Of a DNA stretch of 64,000 nt, positions 22,800 to 34,476 are shown piece after piece. This DNA comes from Brachionus koreanus. Lineage: Eukaryota; Rotifera; Eurotatoria; Ploima; Brachionidae. Every line of letters begins with the position of its first letter. Position 1 is the first letter of the stretch. The translations under genes were made by a program, and so were the position numbers. The notes under the pieces were generated by a model, which made no database searches, was not told the DNA's origin, and saw only the letters and a program-made list of their open reading frames with translations. The stretch lies in contig PJRA01000524.1 of NCBI GenBank assembly GCA_016987375.1, positions 1,239,356 through 1,303,355 of the forward strand. Reading direction: 5' to 3'.

Positions 22800-24159
22800 A
22801 CAATCACCAAAAATTGTGTGTACATGTAGTATACACCCAAAAGCTGATAATATTTTCTTAAAGAGCATAAAAAAATTTATTAAAAAATTTAGTTTTTATA
22901 ACTAAGATAATATGATTTTGCCATGAAAAATTGAAATAACAACTTTTATAGATCTGAGATAATACTGAGATATTTTTTTTTTTTCAACTAAACAAATTTT
23001 CACTGTTGAGTATTCAAAGTGACATAAATATTTTGAAATTGTATACTCGTCACTTACTCTTAATGCAAAAATTCTTTAAATTCATTATTTATTATTCTAT
23101 TATTACTTCAAATTTGATTTAATTATTGAGTTGTGTCAAGGGTAGAAATTTTTTTCTATGAGAAGAAAATATATTCAATTAGAATGATATTTATAAGACT
23201 ACTTTAGTTATATTTTAATTCCGACAATCGTTTTTAAATTGTGAATAATATTCACTATTAGCCATTTAAGATTTTTAATTAATGAATAAAATAAGACTAA
23301 TTCTATGTACAAATATTACAATTTTTTAAAGATTAAAATTTAGATATTATATCTTAATTTAGAATTAGAATTCAAAATATTGATATTTTAACCTTAAAAA
23401 TTAAAATAAAGAGAAAAAAAAATTTCTAAAAGTGTCTTGTATTATTCTATTTACTTTAGAATATCATTTCAGATGATTTACAAACATTTTACAAAATATT
23501 AGAAAAAAATACAAAATTCCTCGTGGTCGGAAAATCATATTATCTTAATTGTAAAATCTAAATTTTATGATAAATTTTTTATGCTATAAAAATTAAATAA
23601 ATAGAAAAAACAAATATATTAATATATTATGAACAATTAAATAAAAAGAAATGGAGTAAGAGACTATCCTTTGAAGATAGAAAAATTAAGTGTATAGTGT
23701 AATTTTACGATTATTCACATCGTTGCTTATTCTTAAAAAAAAAATGAATTTTTAATTTTTTTTTTCTATATTAAATAATTTTATTTTAGAATAAATAAAA
23801 TCTTAACCTTTCAATTATTTCAGACTGAGATTAAATAATTAAAAGACATTTAAATTTTTATAATTTTATTTAACCTAAAAATATACTAATAAATTTTAAT
23901 TAATTAAGCAAAAAAAAAAATAGAAAATAAAAGTCCAAGCATTTCCTCGCTGCTTCGAATAAGAAAAGACAGAAAAAAAAACAAGAGCTTACACAGCTCG
24001 ATTAATTTACAAGATGTTTAGCTAAAAACGGCTTTGAAATAAGTTTAAGATGACGAAAAAAAGTTTGATGCTTTTTTAAAAAGAAAATTTTAATAGTTAA
24101 AGAATTTTTATTTTTTTTTTATCAAATTTCTAAGTTTATTTTTTACAAAACATAAAAAA
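22800..24159. other. intergenic, AT-rich
   Basis: No gene was recognised; the part nearest 24159 is REXO1 3' flank. Confidence 0.4.
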
Positions 24160-27100
24160 TTAACTATTTGAATTTATTTTAACACTTGGTGGTGTTTTTG
24201 AATTTACCATACCAGTCATTTGTGTATAAGCTGTTTGACTTTGACGCACATACTGTCCATCGGCTATTTTGGCCTTGACTTGATTTAGCAAAATTGATTC
24301 GGATTGAGTCAACTTGGCAGGCGATTTGGTTGACACAAAACTCGATTGACCGGCAACAGCTGTTTGATTTAGTTTCAAAAAATCGGGCTGCTTTTTGTTC
24401 GACTTTAGGTCTTCGTTTATTTTCCATATCATGAGGTGTATGCATGAAGTGGCGTCTTCATGCGAGTCATGCCCATCGGAGTCTTCTTGAATGGTACGCT
24501 GCAAAAATTCAAACATTAAATTTCTCAATGCTCGTTTGTACGGAGCGCCGAGCTTGTGAGGAAACACCACTGATGTATCAATCACATTTTTGTGTATCAA
24601 CTTCAAAGCTTTGAAGTCGCTGTCCAAACTATGACCAATCAAAATGGTATCCTTATTGACTAGTCTAAGAAGCTCGTTTTGAACCTGATGCAACTTTTTA
24701 TGGCAATTTTTGAGCGATGACTCGGTCAGACCGCTCCATCGGGTGTTGTAGTCGAGTATTTCGGCCTCGGGCTTGACTAGCGACTCGTAAATAGTCTTAC
24801 AATTAAGATCAACAACACTGACCCTAGCCAGCTCAAGACCCTTGGTTGTGTAGCACATTTCGCAGTCCAACGCGAATATGTTTCTGGAAGATTTTGAATT
24901 CAGAAGTTCTAGAGGAGTTTTGGGACTGTGTGTCTCAACATATCCGCTCAGGTCGGTGCCCTTGCCATGCCCATCGTAGTCTCCATCGTGCACGTGCTTG
25001 CCTTCTTCGCACCCGGAACTATTCGCTCCATTCGAACAGCACGAGAACTTCTGCTCTATTGACTTGTTCACACGGATGCTGCGAAGTTTTCCCCAGTGAA
25101 AAACACACTCACTGTTGCCTTCATAGTAGGACAAATCGCATGAATTAAGATAGAAATTACGAGTGCAACGTTTGCATGTTTTGGTAAGCAACTTAGAGTT
25201 GCTGGTCTCGCTAGTGCTTTTGAGCTGCTTTTCTGTGGAGTTTTTTGCACTTGAATTAAAATTGGGTATGAAGGCAATGGTTTTTTTGCCCGATGGCTGA
25301 TTATCTACCCATTTGGGAAACGAGTTCTCATCCAATTGTTTCTCAGTCAATATGTACTGACAAAACATTTGATATAGTTGTGTTGCTAAATAGTAATTCA
25401 TTAAAAATAGGTGGTTGTTTTGTTTATTTTAGAATTCAATTATTCTCATTATTTCAAATAGAAAATTTGTAAATATTATGATTGAGTTGTATTTATACCA
25501 AGAAATGTGTAAATGAATTACGAACTTGTTAATGAATATACACAAGAAATGAGAGTGGCTTAAAATAGAATTGGTCTCCTAAGGATTGAGTTTGTTCAGG
25601 CTGTGTTTGTGTGCGTCTAGGTAAAATCTATGCAAAACTAAATTTTCCAAACATTTCCTTGGAATAAACTAATTTTGAACGTCAAGAGTTAATGCATGCA
25701 TAGTCGATTGACTATTTGAGAAGAGCAGTATTAATTATAGTCAAATGAATGGCCTCATTTAACAAATAGACAAAAAATAATTTCATAATCGACTAAAATT
25801 CTAGCCTATTTTTACTCGCCTAAAACCCTAAAAAACTCTAAGCTAATTTGAGTCAACCCATTTTATCTATTTTTTATGCATTTTTCCGACTCTTTATTTA
25901 TCTGACTTAACTTTTTGAAATTATTAATAAAATAATTTATAAAGATTTTGGTCAAATTATTTTCTTGGTCTGAGTAATAAAAAAAGACAGAAAAATTAAA
26001 TTGAAAATGTTTATTTTTAGAGTTTTTTATTACCAGATTAGTTTTTTACCCAAATTAATAAAAAAAAAGTTTTAAATAAAAAATAAATATTTTTGTTAGA
26101 GTTGGGTATTGTCAGGCATGGCCACTGGACCGCCATTTGGGCACTTGGTATTGGCCGACTTGATGACTGCAGAGGACAAAAAAATTTTTTCTAAATTTTA
26201 TCTTTTTTTTTTAAACCCAATTTTTTTATCTTTAGAATTTTTATATTTTTGAAAATTTTATTTTTGCCATCAAGCCAATACTAAGTATTGGCAATCCAGT
26301 GGCCGTCACTTACGGTACCCAACAGTAATTTTTATTTATTTTTTATAAATTAATTAAAATCAAAACAATGCTATTTCGCATCTGCTTCGAAAACGACTAC
26401 TAAAGATCGTTGATTCACTTTTGAAAACAAGAATTTTTCATAAAAAATTGTTTAATTAATAAAATATTTGTTAAATAATTGTGGTTTATTTTCTAATTCA
26501 ATCTCATAAACTGAAAAACTCATTGATTAAAAACCATCTAGCTAATGTTAAAACATTCGTGAATTATATCGCATGCTCCAAATACATGTTTTAAATCTTT
26601 GATCAGCATCGGTCACATTTTTTGTTTTTAAATGCTCATAATTAATTATTGAAATTTTCGTAAAAACAAAAATTTTCAATTATAATTTTAATTTAGTTTA
26701 TTTTAATTCAGTTAGATATTTTTTATATTTGCATTTTTATAATTCAAAAATTTAGAGTAATTTTTCATATTTTAAATTAAAAACAGAATTGAATACCCTT
26801 CAAAATGATATGGCTAACTCTTTGTTTATTTAATTCTAAAAAACTTTATAAAATGTAAACTAAAAATGAATATTTTGATATTATTAGGTCATTATTGGAA
26901 AAAAGCACTATCAGCAACACCAATAGCTCGCGAAATATGTTTTGTGAAAGGTGAAAATGTACTTAAAGGGGAAAAGTAAGAAATGTATAATATTGGTTTA
27001 AAATATTTAGTAATTTAATAGTGATGAAAACATCTTTTAGAGGAGGGGAGAGTCAGGTAGACCAGCCATTCTCGGTCAGAATTCTGTAGGTACACTTTGA

Positions 27101-29514
27101 TAAAAAAGTTTATGCTGTGTGTTATGTGGAATTTCCAAGTAGTAATACAGTAATGACAAAATTGGAAGAGCTAGAAAGAATTGAACTTTTACCTCATCTT
27201 GTATATAACCCAGATCTTTCTCCTTCAGACTATCATCTTTTAAAAGAGGACGGCATTTTACTAACCAAGACCAAGTTGAGTTTCTTGGCTTCAAAAGCAG
27301 TAAATGGTACAAGAGGGGAATCGAACAATTCGCTGATAGATGGCTAAAGACTATAGAGCATAATGGTCTATATTTTCAAGATTAGTTAACTAATATTGCT
27401 TTTTTTTATTGATAAATTAAAAAAAAATTTAAAAAATGCAAAACTTTTGGCTCACTTTAATAATTTATTTGATGATATGTTAGAAATTGATCTAGAGAGA
27501 TTTATTTTGAATTATTATGCTGCATTAAAATCTAAAATCTTGACTTTAATGTCATAAAATTCATTAACATGTATTCGGAGCATGCGGTATAATCAACTTA
27601 ATCAAACACAGTTTACTTAAACAAGATTTTTTGGGAAGGCTTGTTTTCAATTTTCCCTGGTCAAAATTTAAGCGTAGTATGTTGATATTTTTAGCACCCA
27701 AATTTGCTTTATTGTTAAATAAATTATTGATTTTTTTTTTAATATTTTGAAAAAAAAATCTAATTGAATCTAAATCAAAAAAATTCATGCTAAGTACAGT
27801 TGGTGCGACATAAAAGACAAATATTTTTCAGTATATCCACTGTATATTTCTGAAAAGGATACCTGAAAAATGATTTTTCATTTTTTCAAAATAAAAATTT
27901 TAAAACCTTAACAATTAAGTTTTTTTTTAAGTTAACTTGTCAAATTTTTTGTATTCAGCACCATAAACCACTAAATTGATCCTATATTTTCAGTATATTT
28001 AGTTAACATTTGAATTCTTTTCCGATTATTTATAAAATATCTCAGCTCAATTTTGGGTTATTATTAAACTAACTAAATTGATTTAGATTGAAGTGGCTAA
28101 ATTTCGCAACATTTCTTTAAAATGTGCCTCACATGTTTTATTTTGATTCCATTTATTTAACTCTTGATTTTTTTTAATTAAATAGTTTTTTTTTTTATAA
28201 ATGATATCTTTAAAAATTCACCTAAATGTTTGATATTTATGCGATCTGGTTACTTGAATTTTTCAATAAAAAAATCAACAATTAATTCAAAACTCCAAAT
28301 TTTGATTTTTTTTTACATTTAAAAAATAAATTACTAAAAATTATTGAATTCATTTTAAAACTAAAAATAAAATTGTACGCACCTGACAAATCTTTATATT
28401 CAAGTTGCTTATTTTTATTGATCGAGATGCTGACTTTGCTTATTTTAGGTCCGTTCAAAAGAGCCTCATGAGAGTAGGTTGACTTTTCCTGAGGCTTACT
28501 GTTTGTTGAAGCCTTTTTATTAGTTGAACTAGAAGAACAACTGTTTTGAAGTTGGCTTTGTTCGGTTCGCAATTGTCTAATTAGAACAGCAGTCAAGTTA
28601 ACATAAATTTGTTTATTTTTGGATCTGTCATAGATAGACTTCTCATTTTGAGCTGCTTTTTGGCAAGCTAACTCAATTGGCTGATAAAGTAATTTACAAT
28701 TATCGAATATGATTTTTAAATATTTTTGTCTGATTACAAAAGGTACTTTCATTGTGGCATTTGTAGCTGTATCAAGTATAAGCTGAGGTACATTTGGATC
28801 ATTTGTTTTTTTTTCATCACTCGATCCATCAAGTTTTTTTTTCAATTTTGACTGATTAATGACAGCCAATGTAGGTGGTTGTTTATTCATCATTTCATAT
28901 CTTTTAAGCACCTGTTGACTTAAACTTAGCTTTGAAAATGTGACTAAATCACATTTATTTGACTCTTTGGACTTTTCTAAATTCATTTCTTCTTTTTTTT
29001 GCTTTTTAGTTGTGTCTGCTTCGGTTGACTGTTCTTTCCTTTTATTAGAACTTTTTTCATTGCCAACCAATTCTTGTTGACGATGCTTTTTCAATTCACT
29101 TAAAGGTGTTGGATTGTAGACTGGAGCAGCTGCTTGTTGCTTTTTTAAATGCGCACTCAACGCAGATCCACTTAGTGAGCTTTTTTTAGAATCGTCTTCA
29201 TTAGGTACAGTTGATCGGATAACATTGGACAAGTTATTCAATTGACTAACTATTGCTGAGTCAAAGTTTTCTGATTCAACTGAATTTTGGTCTTTTTTTG
29301 TGCTTATTAATTTTTGGATTGATTGAAGAGCATTGGAAAGGTTCTCGAGCGCATCAGGCAGTTCTTTTATGGACTTTTGTTCCGGCTGGGATGTAGTTGC
29401 TGCTAGAACAGGCTCTTTTTGGACTGAATGTCTAAAGGGACAGTAAAGGCGCTCACAGTTCGAATTAAGATATGGACAATCAACTGATTTGAACAAACTT
29501 TGGGTTTCAAACAT
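24160..29514 (-). CDS. REXO1: RNA exonuclease 1 homologue, DEDDh exonuclease
   Basis: Two distant reading frames form one gene: exon 1 is 28383-29514 (ATG at 29514) and exon 2 is 24160-25385. The intron of 2,997 nt starts with AG|GTGCGT and ends in TTTAG, and joining keeps frame (DLS-ATQLYQMF), giving 785 residues. The N-terminus has the CCCH-like SVDCPY..C..LYCPFRH of animal REXO1. The VPFVIRQKYL...IYDRSKNKQIY block near 260-315 is the conserved REXO1 middle region. The C-terminal nuclease has ExoI FALDCEMC (Asp551, Glu553), ExoII GHSLDSDFKAL (Asp634) and ExoIII DGHDSHEDATSC (His683, Asp688), all catalytic residues present. Cys/His residues TCKRC and ECVFHWGKL precede it. By family it is a 3'-5' RNA exonuclease linked to Elongin A. 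The intron carries a MITE and a mariner remnant. Confidence 0.93.
26101..26323. mobile_element. foldback MITE inside the REXO1 intron
   Basis: A 223-bp element with long inverted arms. The left arm is GTTGGGTATTGTCAGGCATG then GCCACTGGACCGCC; the right arm, read on the minus strand, is GTTGGGTACCGTAAGTGACG then GCCACTGGATTGCC. Both arms continue into TATTGGC and TTGATG over about 60-70 bp with indels. GC content is far above the surroundings. I could not define a target-site duplication, so the superfamily is open. Confidence 0.75.
26885..27390 (+). mobile_element. mariner transposase remnant (inside the REXO1 intron)
   Basis: Plus-strand pieces in several frames: HYWKKALSATPIAREIC then VKGENVL near 26892-26965 (N-terminal helix-turn-helix region), LERIELLPHLVYNPDLSPSDYHL at about 27173-27240 (the mariner LLPHPPYSPDLAPSDYHLF block with its last catalytic Asp), and WYKRGIEQFADRWLKTIEHN at about 27307-27370 (C-terminus). 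The middle, with most of the catalytic core, is missing, and frameshifts separate the pieces. It lies antisense to REXO1. Confidence 0.85.
27391..28382. other. rest of the REXO1 intron
   Basis: AT-rich intronic sequence up to the donor at 28382. No further element was recognised. Confidence 0.5.
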
Positions 29515-30580
29515 TATACTTTGTTTAGCTCAAGTTTTTCGATTTACATTAGAGAATTTTTTCCAAGCCAATTTATTTGATAATGTGCCAAAGTTACCAC
29601 TTAAGACCAGAAATCAACAAAAAACTTAATTCTCTAATTTTTTGTATAACAGAAGAAATTTTAGAAGCATAAATAAATAAATTTATTAAAATATTCTATG
29701 CCAAATATTTTATTGCAAAATAAACTTAACAATATAGCTGATATATCAGAGAAATTGTGTCAAGATGAAAAATTCAATTTTTCAAAAGAGATTTCTGTAT
29801 TTTTATTGAAAATAAGTCTAAAATTTTTATTTAACATTATGTCTATAAACAAATACAATGTGTAGCACATTTTAGATTTTCTTAAATTAGAGACATTTAA
29901 AAAATATTATGTCAATTATGTCAATAAGTATTTATCAATTGGATCAAAACTGATTTAATTTTGTAAAAAGCATTTATTCATCATATTTTTTTAATTAAAT
30001 TAATATTTAAAAAAAAACAAACTATTATAATCTTACAAATTATTATCATTTTTAAAGGAAATTTTAAAATCCAAAAAAATTTATATTATATTTATTGAAA
30101 AATCTTTTCAAGAGATTTGAGGATACACAAATTTTTGGTGCTTCTAGTGTTATATTAAATATTTTAAAAAAATCAATTTTAATTATTATTCCCTTATTTT
30201 GTTCACTTAATTTAAAAAAGATATTTTGCATATTCATACATGATTTAATCAAAATAATCTGTGTTTTTATGCCAAAAAATTATTGTATTTTTTTTTTCTA
30301 GAACAATAAAATTTTAACTTCGAATTTTTTTTTATTCTTTAAAATTATTTTTAAGATATTATTTCATTAGGAATTTAATCTGCCGATATTCTTATTCTTA
30401 TTCTTCTATTTTTTCTCTTCTGTATGAATACTCTTTAGTAATTGTATTTATGCTAATATTTCCAGTTTCTGAGCCTCTAAAGACTTGAGACTTTGACATA
30501 ATGGAATAGCTTTGATGGATTTAAAACTAATTTATCAATTTTAAAAAATGAAATAAAATTTGAAAAAAATATTTTTATTT
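29515..30580. other. REXO1 5' flank / intergenic
   Basis: AT-rich. A single family-1 MITE end (GGTGCTTCTAGTGTTA) lies at 30137-30152 without a visible partner. Confidence 0.45.
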
Positions 30581-30725
30581 TGATAAATTGAAAAAATCTA
30601 AGCAAAAAACTACGAAAGACAAAAAATAAAATTTTTCATCTAACATCAACGTTGTATGCTTTGAACCTATTTGTAAATTTTGTCTCTAGCCAAGTTAATC
30701 GCTAAGCTTTTTTTCAAATTCATCA
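30580..30725 (-). repeat. duplicated 3' block, copy 1
   Basis: About 145 bp aligns with 32222-32370 (for example AAATTTTTCATCTAACATCA against GAAATTTTTCATTTAACATC, and TTTGTCTCTAGCCAAGTTAA against TTAGTTTCTGACTAAATCTA). It is the downstream part of the tandem duplication and probably 3' UTR. Confidence 0.65.
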
Positions 30726-30754
30726 TTTAATTAATAATTAATTGTGCATGTTGC

Positions 30755-31012
30755 TTAGAAAAATCTTGCACATGGATTTCCACATCTTGGAGCACATGGT
30801 GTAACAATAGGTCTTGGGATAACTAGTGGAGCAACAAATCTTTGAGCACAAGGACTACATGTTGGAACTACTGGTCGAGCACAAGGACTACATGTTGGAA
30901 TTACTGGTCGAGCACATGGGCTGCATCTTGGAACAGCACATGGACTAGCAAATGAAGAAGCAACTGGAAGAGTGGCCCAAGAAGTGGTCAATGGAGAAAA
31001 TCCGCAGGACAT
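30755..31012 (-). CDS. Cys/Pro-rich repeat protein 1
   Basis: An 85-residue open frame starting MSCGFSPLTTSWATLP. From residue 30 there are three 11-residue repeats of the form CSPCARPVVPT, then TPCAPRCGNPCARFF. No signal peptide or membrane segment is visible. Composition (Cys, Pro, Ala, Arg) resembles small structural cysteine-rich proteins such as keratin-associated or spore-coat proteins (analogy only). It shares its MSC-x-F start, TATA spacing and about 140 bp of downstream sequence with the gene at 32622-33212, so the two arose by tandem duplication. Function unknown. Confidence 0.7.
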   Translation of the reverse strand: MSCGFSPLTTSWATLPVASSFASPCAVPRCSPCARPVIPTCSPCARPVVPTCSPCAQRFVAPLVIPRPIVTPCAPRCGNPCARFF

Positions 31013-31094
31013 TTTAAAAACTTTTAATTTATCTATTTAAAAAATCAAATCTAAACTAAATTAGTTGCTTGCTTATTTTTTTGCTTTTTATCTT

Positions 31095-31103
31095 CTATTT
31101 ATA
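31095..31103 (-). promoter_or_regulatory. TATA box of Cys/Pro-rich gene 1
   Basis: TATAAATAG on the minus strand, about 83 nt upstream of the ATG at 31012. Confidence 0.6.
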
Positions 31104-31109
31104 ATGTAT

Positions 31110-32221
31110 CGCATTCAAAGTTTCATAATAATAAATCTAGTTAATTAGTTACGCGATAGATTCAGCCAGACATCGATAAATTGATGAATCTTAGATATTA
31201 TTCAAATTAAACATGAAATGTCAATAGCAATTATTTTAATTTAAATTAAAGGTGTATTTTAATTTTCGATTTAAAGCCTTTTTGACTCAATCATTTCAAA
31301 TGTGGGTGTTTAAATTAGAAAAATAATTAGATTAATTTCTCAATAAAATCAAATGTTTTTTTCATTTTTTAATTTTATTAATTAAGTTCCAATTTATGTC
31401 CAAGGTTGGTTTAAAGTCTTTTCAAAGAATAAATTTAAACAAAAATTTTTAGCAAAATTTCTTTTATTTTAAAACAAAAAAATTTTAAAAAATTCGCAGT
31501 GATTTTCAAATATAAAAAAAATCTGTTTATTCTATCAATTAGGAATTTTTATTAAACACAAGAAATTATTTGCTTTTTTCAAATATAATCATAAATTATT
31601 TATTAACTAAAGTTAAATACCTTGATAAAATAAAATGCTTCAAATAAAACAAAAAAAATATTTGTTTTTTTTTTTGAAGGAGAAGAAGAATGTGTAATTG
31701 TTGATATTATTATATGTAATTGTAATTGTTTAAAGAAAATTAGAGACTCGATTTATTGGATTCAGGTAAAATATTGAATCATCTGACAACAAGTATTCTA
31801 CATTAAAATTTTACAAAACAAAAAAATGTTGAAAAAATATTTAATAAATATGGACATACTCTCCATCTCTATCATATTTCATTTATTTTTTTGATTGTTT
31901 CGAAGTTTCGTGAACAAATTGAAATATGAATTAAAAATGAAAAGATAATAGGCTATCAAGAGCCTATTTTAAAATTAAGTAAAAAAATTTTAGTTTGCTT
32001 AATACATAAAAATGACTAAGATTATTTAACTTGCAAAATTCCAAATTAGTACAGATTCAAAGCATTCAAATCAACATTACATTCAATCAGAGAAACATTA
32101 AATACTAGATCATATTCGATGCAATTATTATCATTTAGGAAAAATAGTTAAATTTATTTTTTTTTCAAATATTTAGATTTGATATTAAAAATGATAAAAA
32201 ATAATAAATTTATGTATTTTT
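31110..32221. other. spacer between the duplicated genes
   Basis: AT-rich; includes TATTATTATATGTAATTGTA simple sequence near 31703-31725. No gene was seen. Confidence 0.4.
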
Positions 32222-32370
32222 TATTTAAATTTTGAAAAGATTAAAGCAAAAAATTATGAGAAATCTAAAATTGAAATTTTTCATTTAACATCAAAAGTTT
32301 TGAATCTATTTCTGATTTTAGTTTCTGACTAAATCTATCGCTAGTTTCCTTTCAATTTTTTTTGTTAATT
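32222..32370 (-). repeat. duplicated 3' block, copy 2
   Basis: Homologous to 30580-30725. Here it lies about 250 bp beyond its gene rather than 30 bp, so the intervening sequence was gained or lost in one copy. Confidence 0.65.
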
Positions 32371-32621
32371 ATCTAAAAGAGCTAAATAGATTAATTTTTA
32401 AAAAAATCTTACTTTTTTTATAAACAAAAATAATTAATCAAAGTCTCCATAATTTAAAAAAAATTAAAAATATACAAATTTAATTTTTGGCATGAATTGA
32501 TTAAGCAATTTTTGTTATCAAAAAAAGTCGGTTTTTTTTTTATTAAATTTTTGTCTATCGAGCTCTTTAGTTTAATTAAAATAATTTAAGTTTAAAAAAA
32601 TATCATTCAAGTCTTTAGAAT

Positions 32622-33212
32622 TTAGCAGCATCTTCTCTCACATGATGGTCTGCATCGGCCAGACAATGGAAGAACCAATGGAGCACTGATTGGAACTATT
32701 GGTAATTGAATTGATAATGAAGCAGCATATTGTGGAATGGCTGGTCTTGCATATTGGGAAACTGGAAATTGGCAAGAGACTTGAGAAAGTAATGAACTAG
32801 TATGTTGTGAAATTGGAAATGAAGTTGGAAATGGTTGAGCACATTGTGAAACTGGAAATTGCATAGAGATTTGGGAAGGCAGTGGACTAGTATATTGTGA
32901 AATTGGAAATGAAGTTAGAAGTTGTTGAGCATATTGTGAAACTGGAAATTGCATAGAGATTTGGGAAGGCAGTGGACTAGTATATTGTGAAATTGGAAAT
33001 GAAGTTGGAAGTGGTTGAGCACATTGGGAAACTAAAGGCTTTTGAAAAGAGCATGGGTGAATCGGCAATGGAGCGGGGCATGTTCTTTGCAATGCACATG
33101 GTTGTGAAATTGGAGCGCAAGGAGTTTTTATTGAAGCAGCAAGTGGAGCTTGTGTCCAAGTGGCGTTAAATGGAATAGATGGCAGTGAAGCAAAGTTGAA
33201 TCTGCACGACAT
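32622..33212 (-). CDS. Cys/Pro/Ser-rich repeat protein 2
   Basis: A 196-residue paralogue of the gene at 30755-31012, starting MSCRFNFASLPSIPFNATW. Residues 63-152 are three tandem 30-residue repeats of the type QCAQPLPTSFPISQYTSPLP + SQISMQFPVS, encoded by 90-bp DNA repeats (32757-33026) that are nearly identical between units 1 and 2. The C-terminus is a Cys/Arg cap (GRCRPSCERRCC). No signal peptide or membrane helix is apparent. The Ser/Pro/Gln low-complexity repeats with flanking Cys clusters suggest a cross-linked structural protein, for example of integument or egg shell; this is inference only. Confidence 0.75.
   Translation of the reverse strand: MSCRFNFASLPSIPFNATWTQAPLAASIKTPCAPISQPCALQRTCPAPLPIHPCSFQKPLVSQCAQPLPTSFPISQYTSPLPSQISMQFPVSQYAQQLLTSFPISQYTSPLPSQISMQFPVSQCAQPFPTSFPISQHTSSLLSQVSCQFPVSQYARPAIPQYAASLSIQLPIVPISAPLVLPLSGRCRPSCERRCC
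32757..33026 (-). repeat. 90-bp tandem coding repeats
   Basis: Three in-frame 90-bp units inside Cys/Pro-rich gene 2. The first two differ at few positions and the third is more diverged. Confidence 0.85.
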
Positions 33213-33264
33213 TTTTTAAAAATATATTTATTGCTTTCTTGATTTTTTTTTATTGTTTCAAGAA

Positions 33265-33272
33265 TATTTATA
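33265..33272 (-). promoter_or_regulatory. TATA box of Cys/Pro-rich gene 2
   Basis: TATAAATA on the minus strand, about 53 nt upstream of the ATG at 33212. Confidence 0.6.
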
Positions 33273-33279
33273 AGAAAGC

Positions 33280-34476
33280 TTCGATTACTCAACAATACTT
33301 TTTCAAATTAGTTACACCACCATAATTGTATTAAAACAAACATTTGTTTTTTTTTAAATTTACCCCATGGTTATTGTTTTAAAAAAAATCAATTCTTTTA
33401 ATTAAATCTTTTTGTATCAAGAGACTTTTTGGTTGATATTATCTAAATTGAGAAATATTCTAGCAAAGGTGTTTATTTTTTTTCTTAATTTAACAAAACT
33501 CAACTTGTTTTTTTATTTTCTTAAACAATCATGTTTAACTTAACAAACATTGCTAGTAAATAAAGGATGACCAAAATTTAGCAGAAAATTAAATTGAAAA
33601 ATAAAATTTTTGAACCTTTAAATAAATAAAAAAAATTTTTATTTAAATTTGATTGCGTACTAGAAAGAAAAAATTTTGAAAATTTACTTTGCATCATTTA
33701 GAAAAGACAAACAAAAATTCAACATATATTCTAAATGCTTTTGTAGACTTAAATTTATGTGTCCAAGCTAAAATAAATAATCTAAATTTTGTTCGGTAAA
33801 TGATGAAAATTTTCGCTTCTTTTCAAGAAACAAAAGACTTTAAGCTTATCATAATTATTTAATAAAATTCTTTTAATAAAAATTTAAACAAATATTTTCG
33901 TTTTATTTATTTTCAAATTTTTATTTAATTTTGAATAAAAAAAATCAAGTGCTAAATTTAATACCCATTTTAGTTATCTATATCATGTCATAAAAACCTT
34001 GGTAACCATTTTTAAATTTAAGAAAATAAATGAGTTATTTAATTCAAGCTAATTTCCATATTAAATTTCATTGTGAGCAACATTGATGTCTTTGAAATGA
34101 TAAACGACGCTTTAGATTAACAAAACTTAGCTTTAAATTAATTTTGAAATTTTCTTTATAATTATATTAATATTTTTGAATTATTCTAAACTGCGCTTAT
34201 AGCCAAAAATGATTTAAGAAGCCAAGCTCTCGCTCAATGCTTTCTTTATAAATACTCAAACTAAATGCTTTTTAAATTTTAGACCATAATAATTTTTAAA
34301 AAAAACTTTTTAGATTTTCAAAAATCTATCAAATTTTTTATGATAATTTAAAAAATTTTCTTCTGAATCATTTTGGCACACGTTTTAAAGACGAAAATTT
34401 AAAAGACCACTTTGGACACAATAAATCTAGCTGATTGTTTACTTTTTAAGATAGATAAAATCGGCTTATTTAAAAA
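33280..34476. other. intergenic, AT-rich
   Basis: It lies between the divergent Cys/Pro-rich gene 2 and the TBK1-like gene and must contain the latter's promoter. No core element was recognised. Confidence 0.4.

Noticed and set aside
24846..25148. Plus-strand frame with Cys/His-rich text
   Set aside because: Shadow of the REXO1 zinc-binding and nuclease exon on the opposite strand.
29950..30152. Complete MITE ending at 30152
   Set aside because: No matching TTAACACTAG left end within the expected 200 bp; only a single end is supported.
32977..33169. Short frames on both strands within Cys/Pro-rich gene 2
   Set aside because: Alternative frames of the repeat gene; the 196-codon frame has the repeats in phase and an upstream TATA box.
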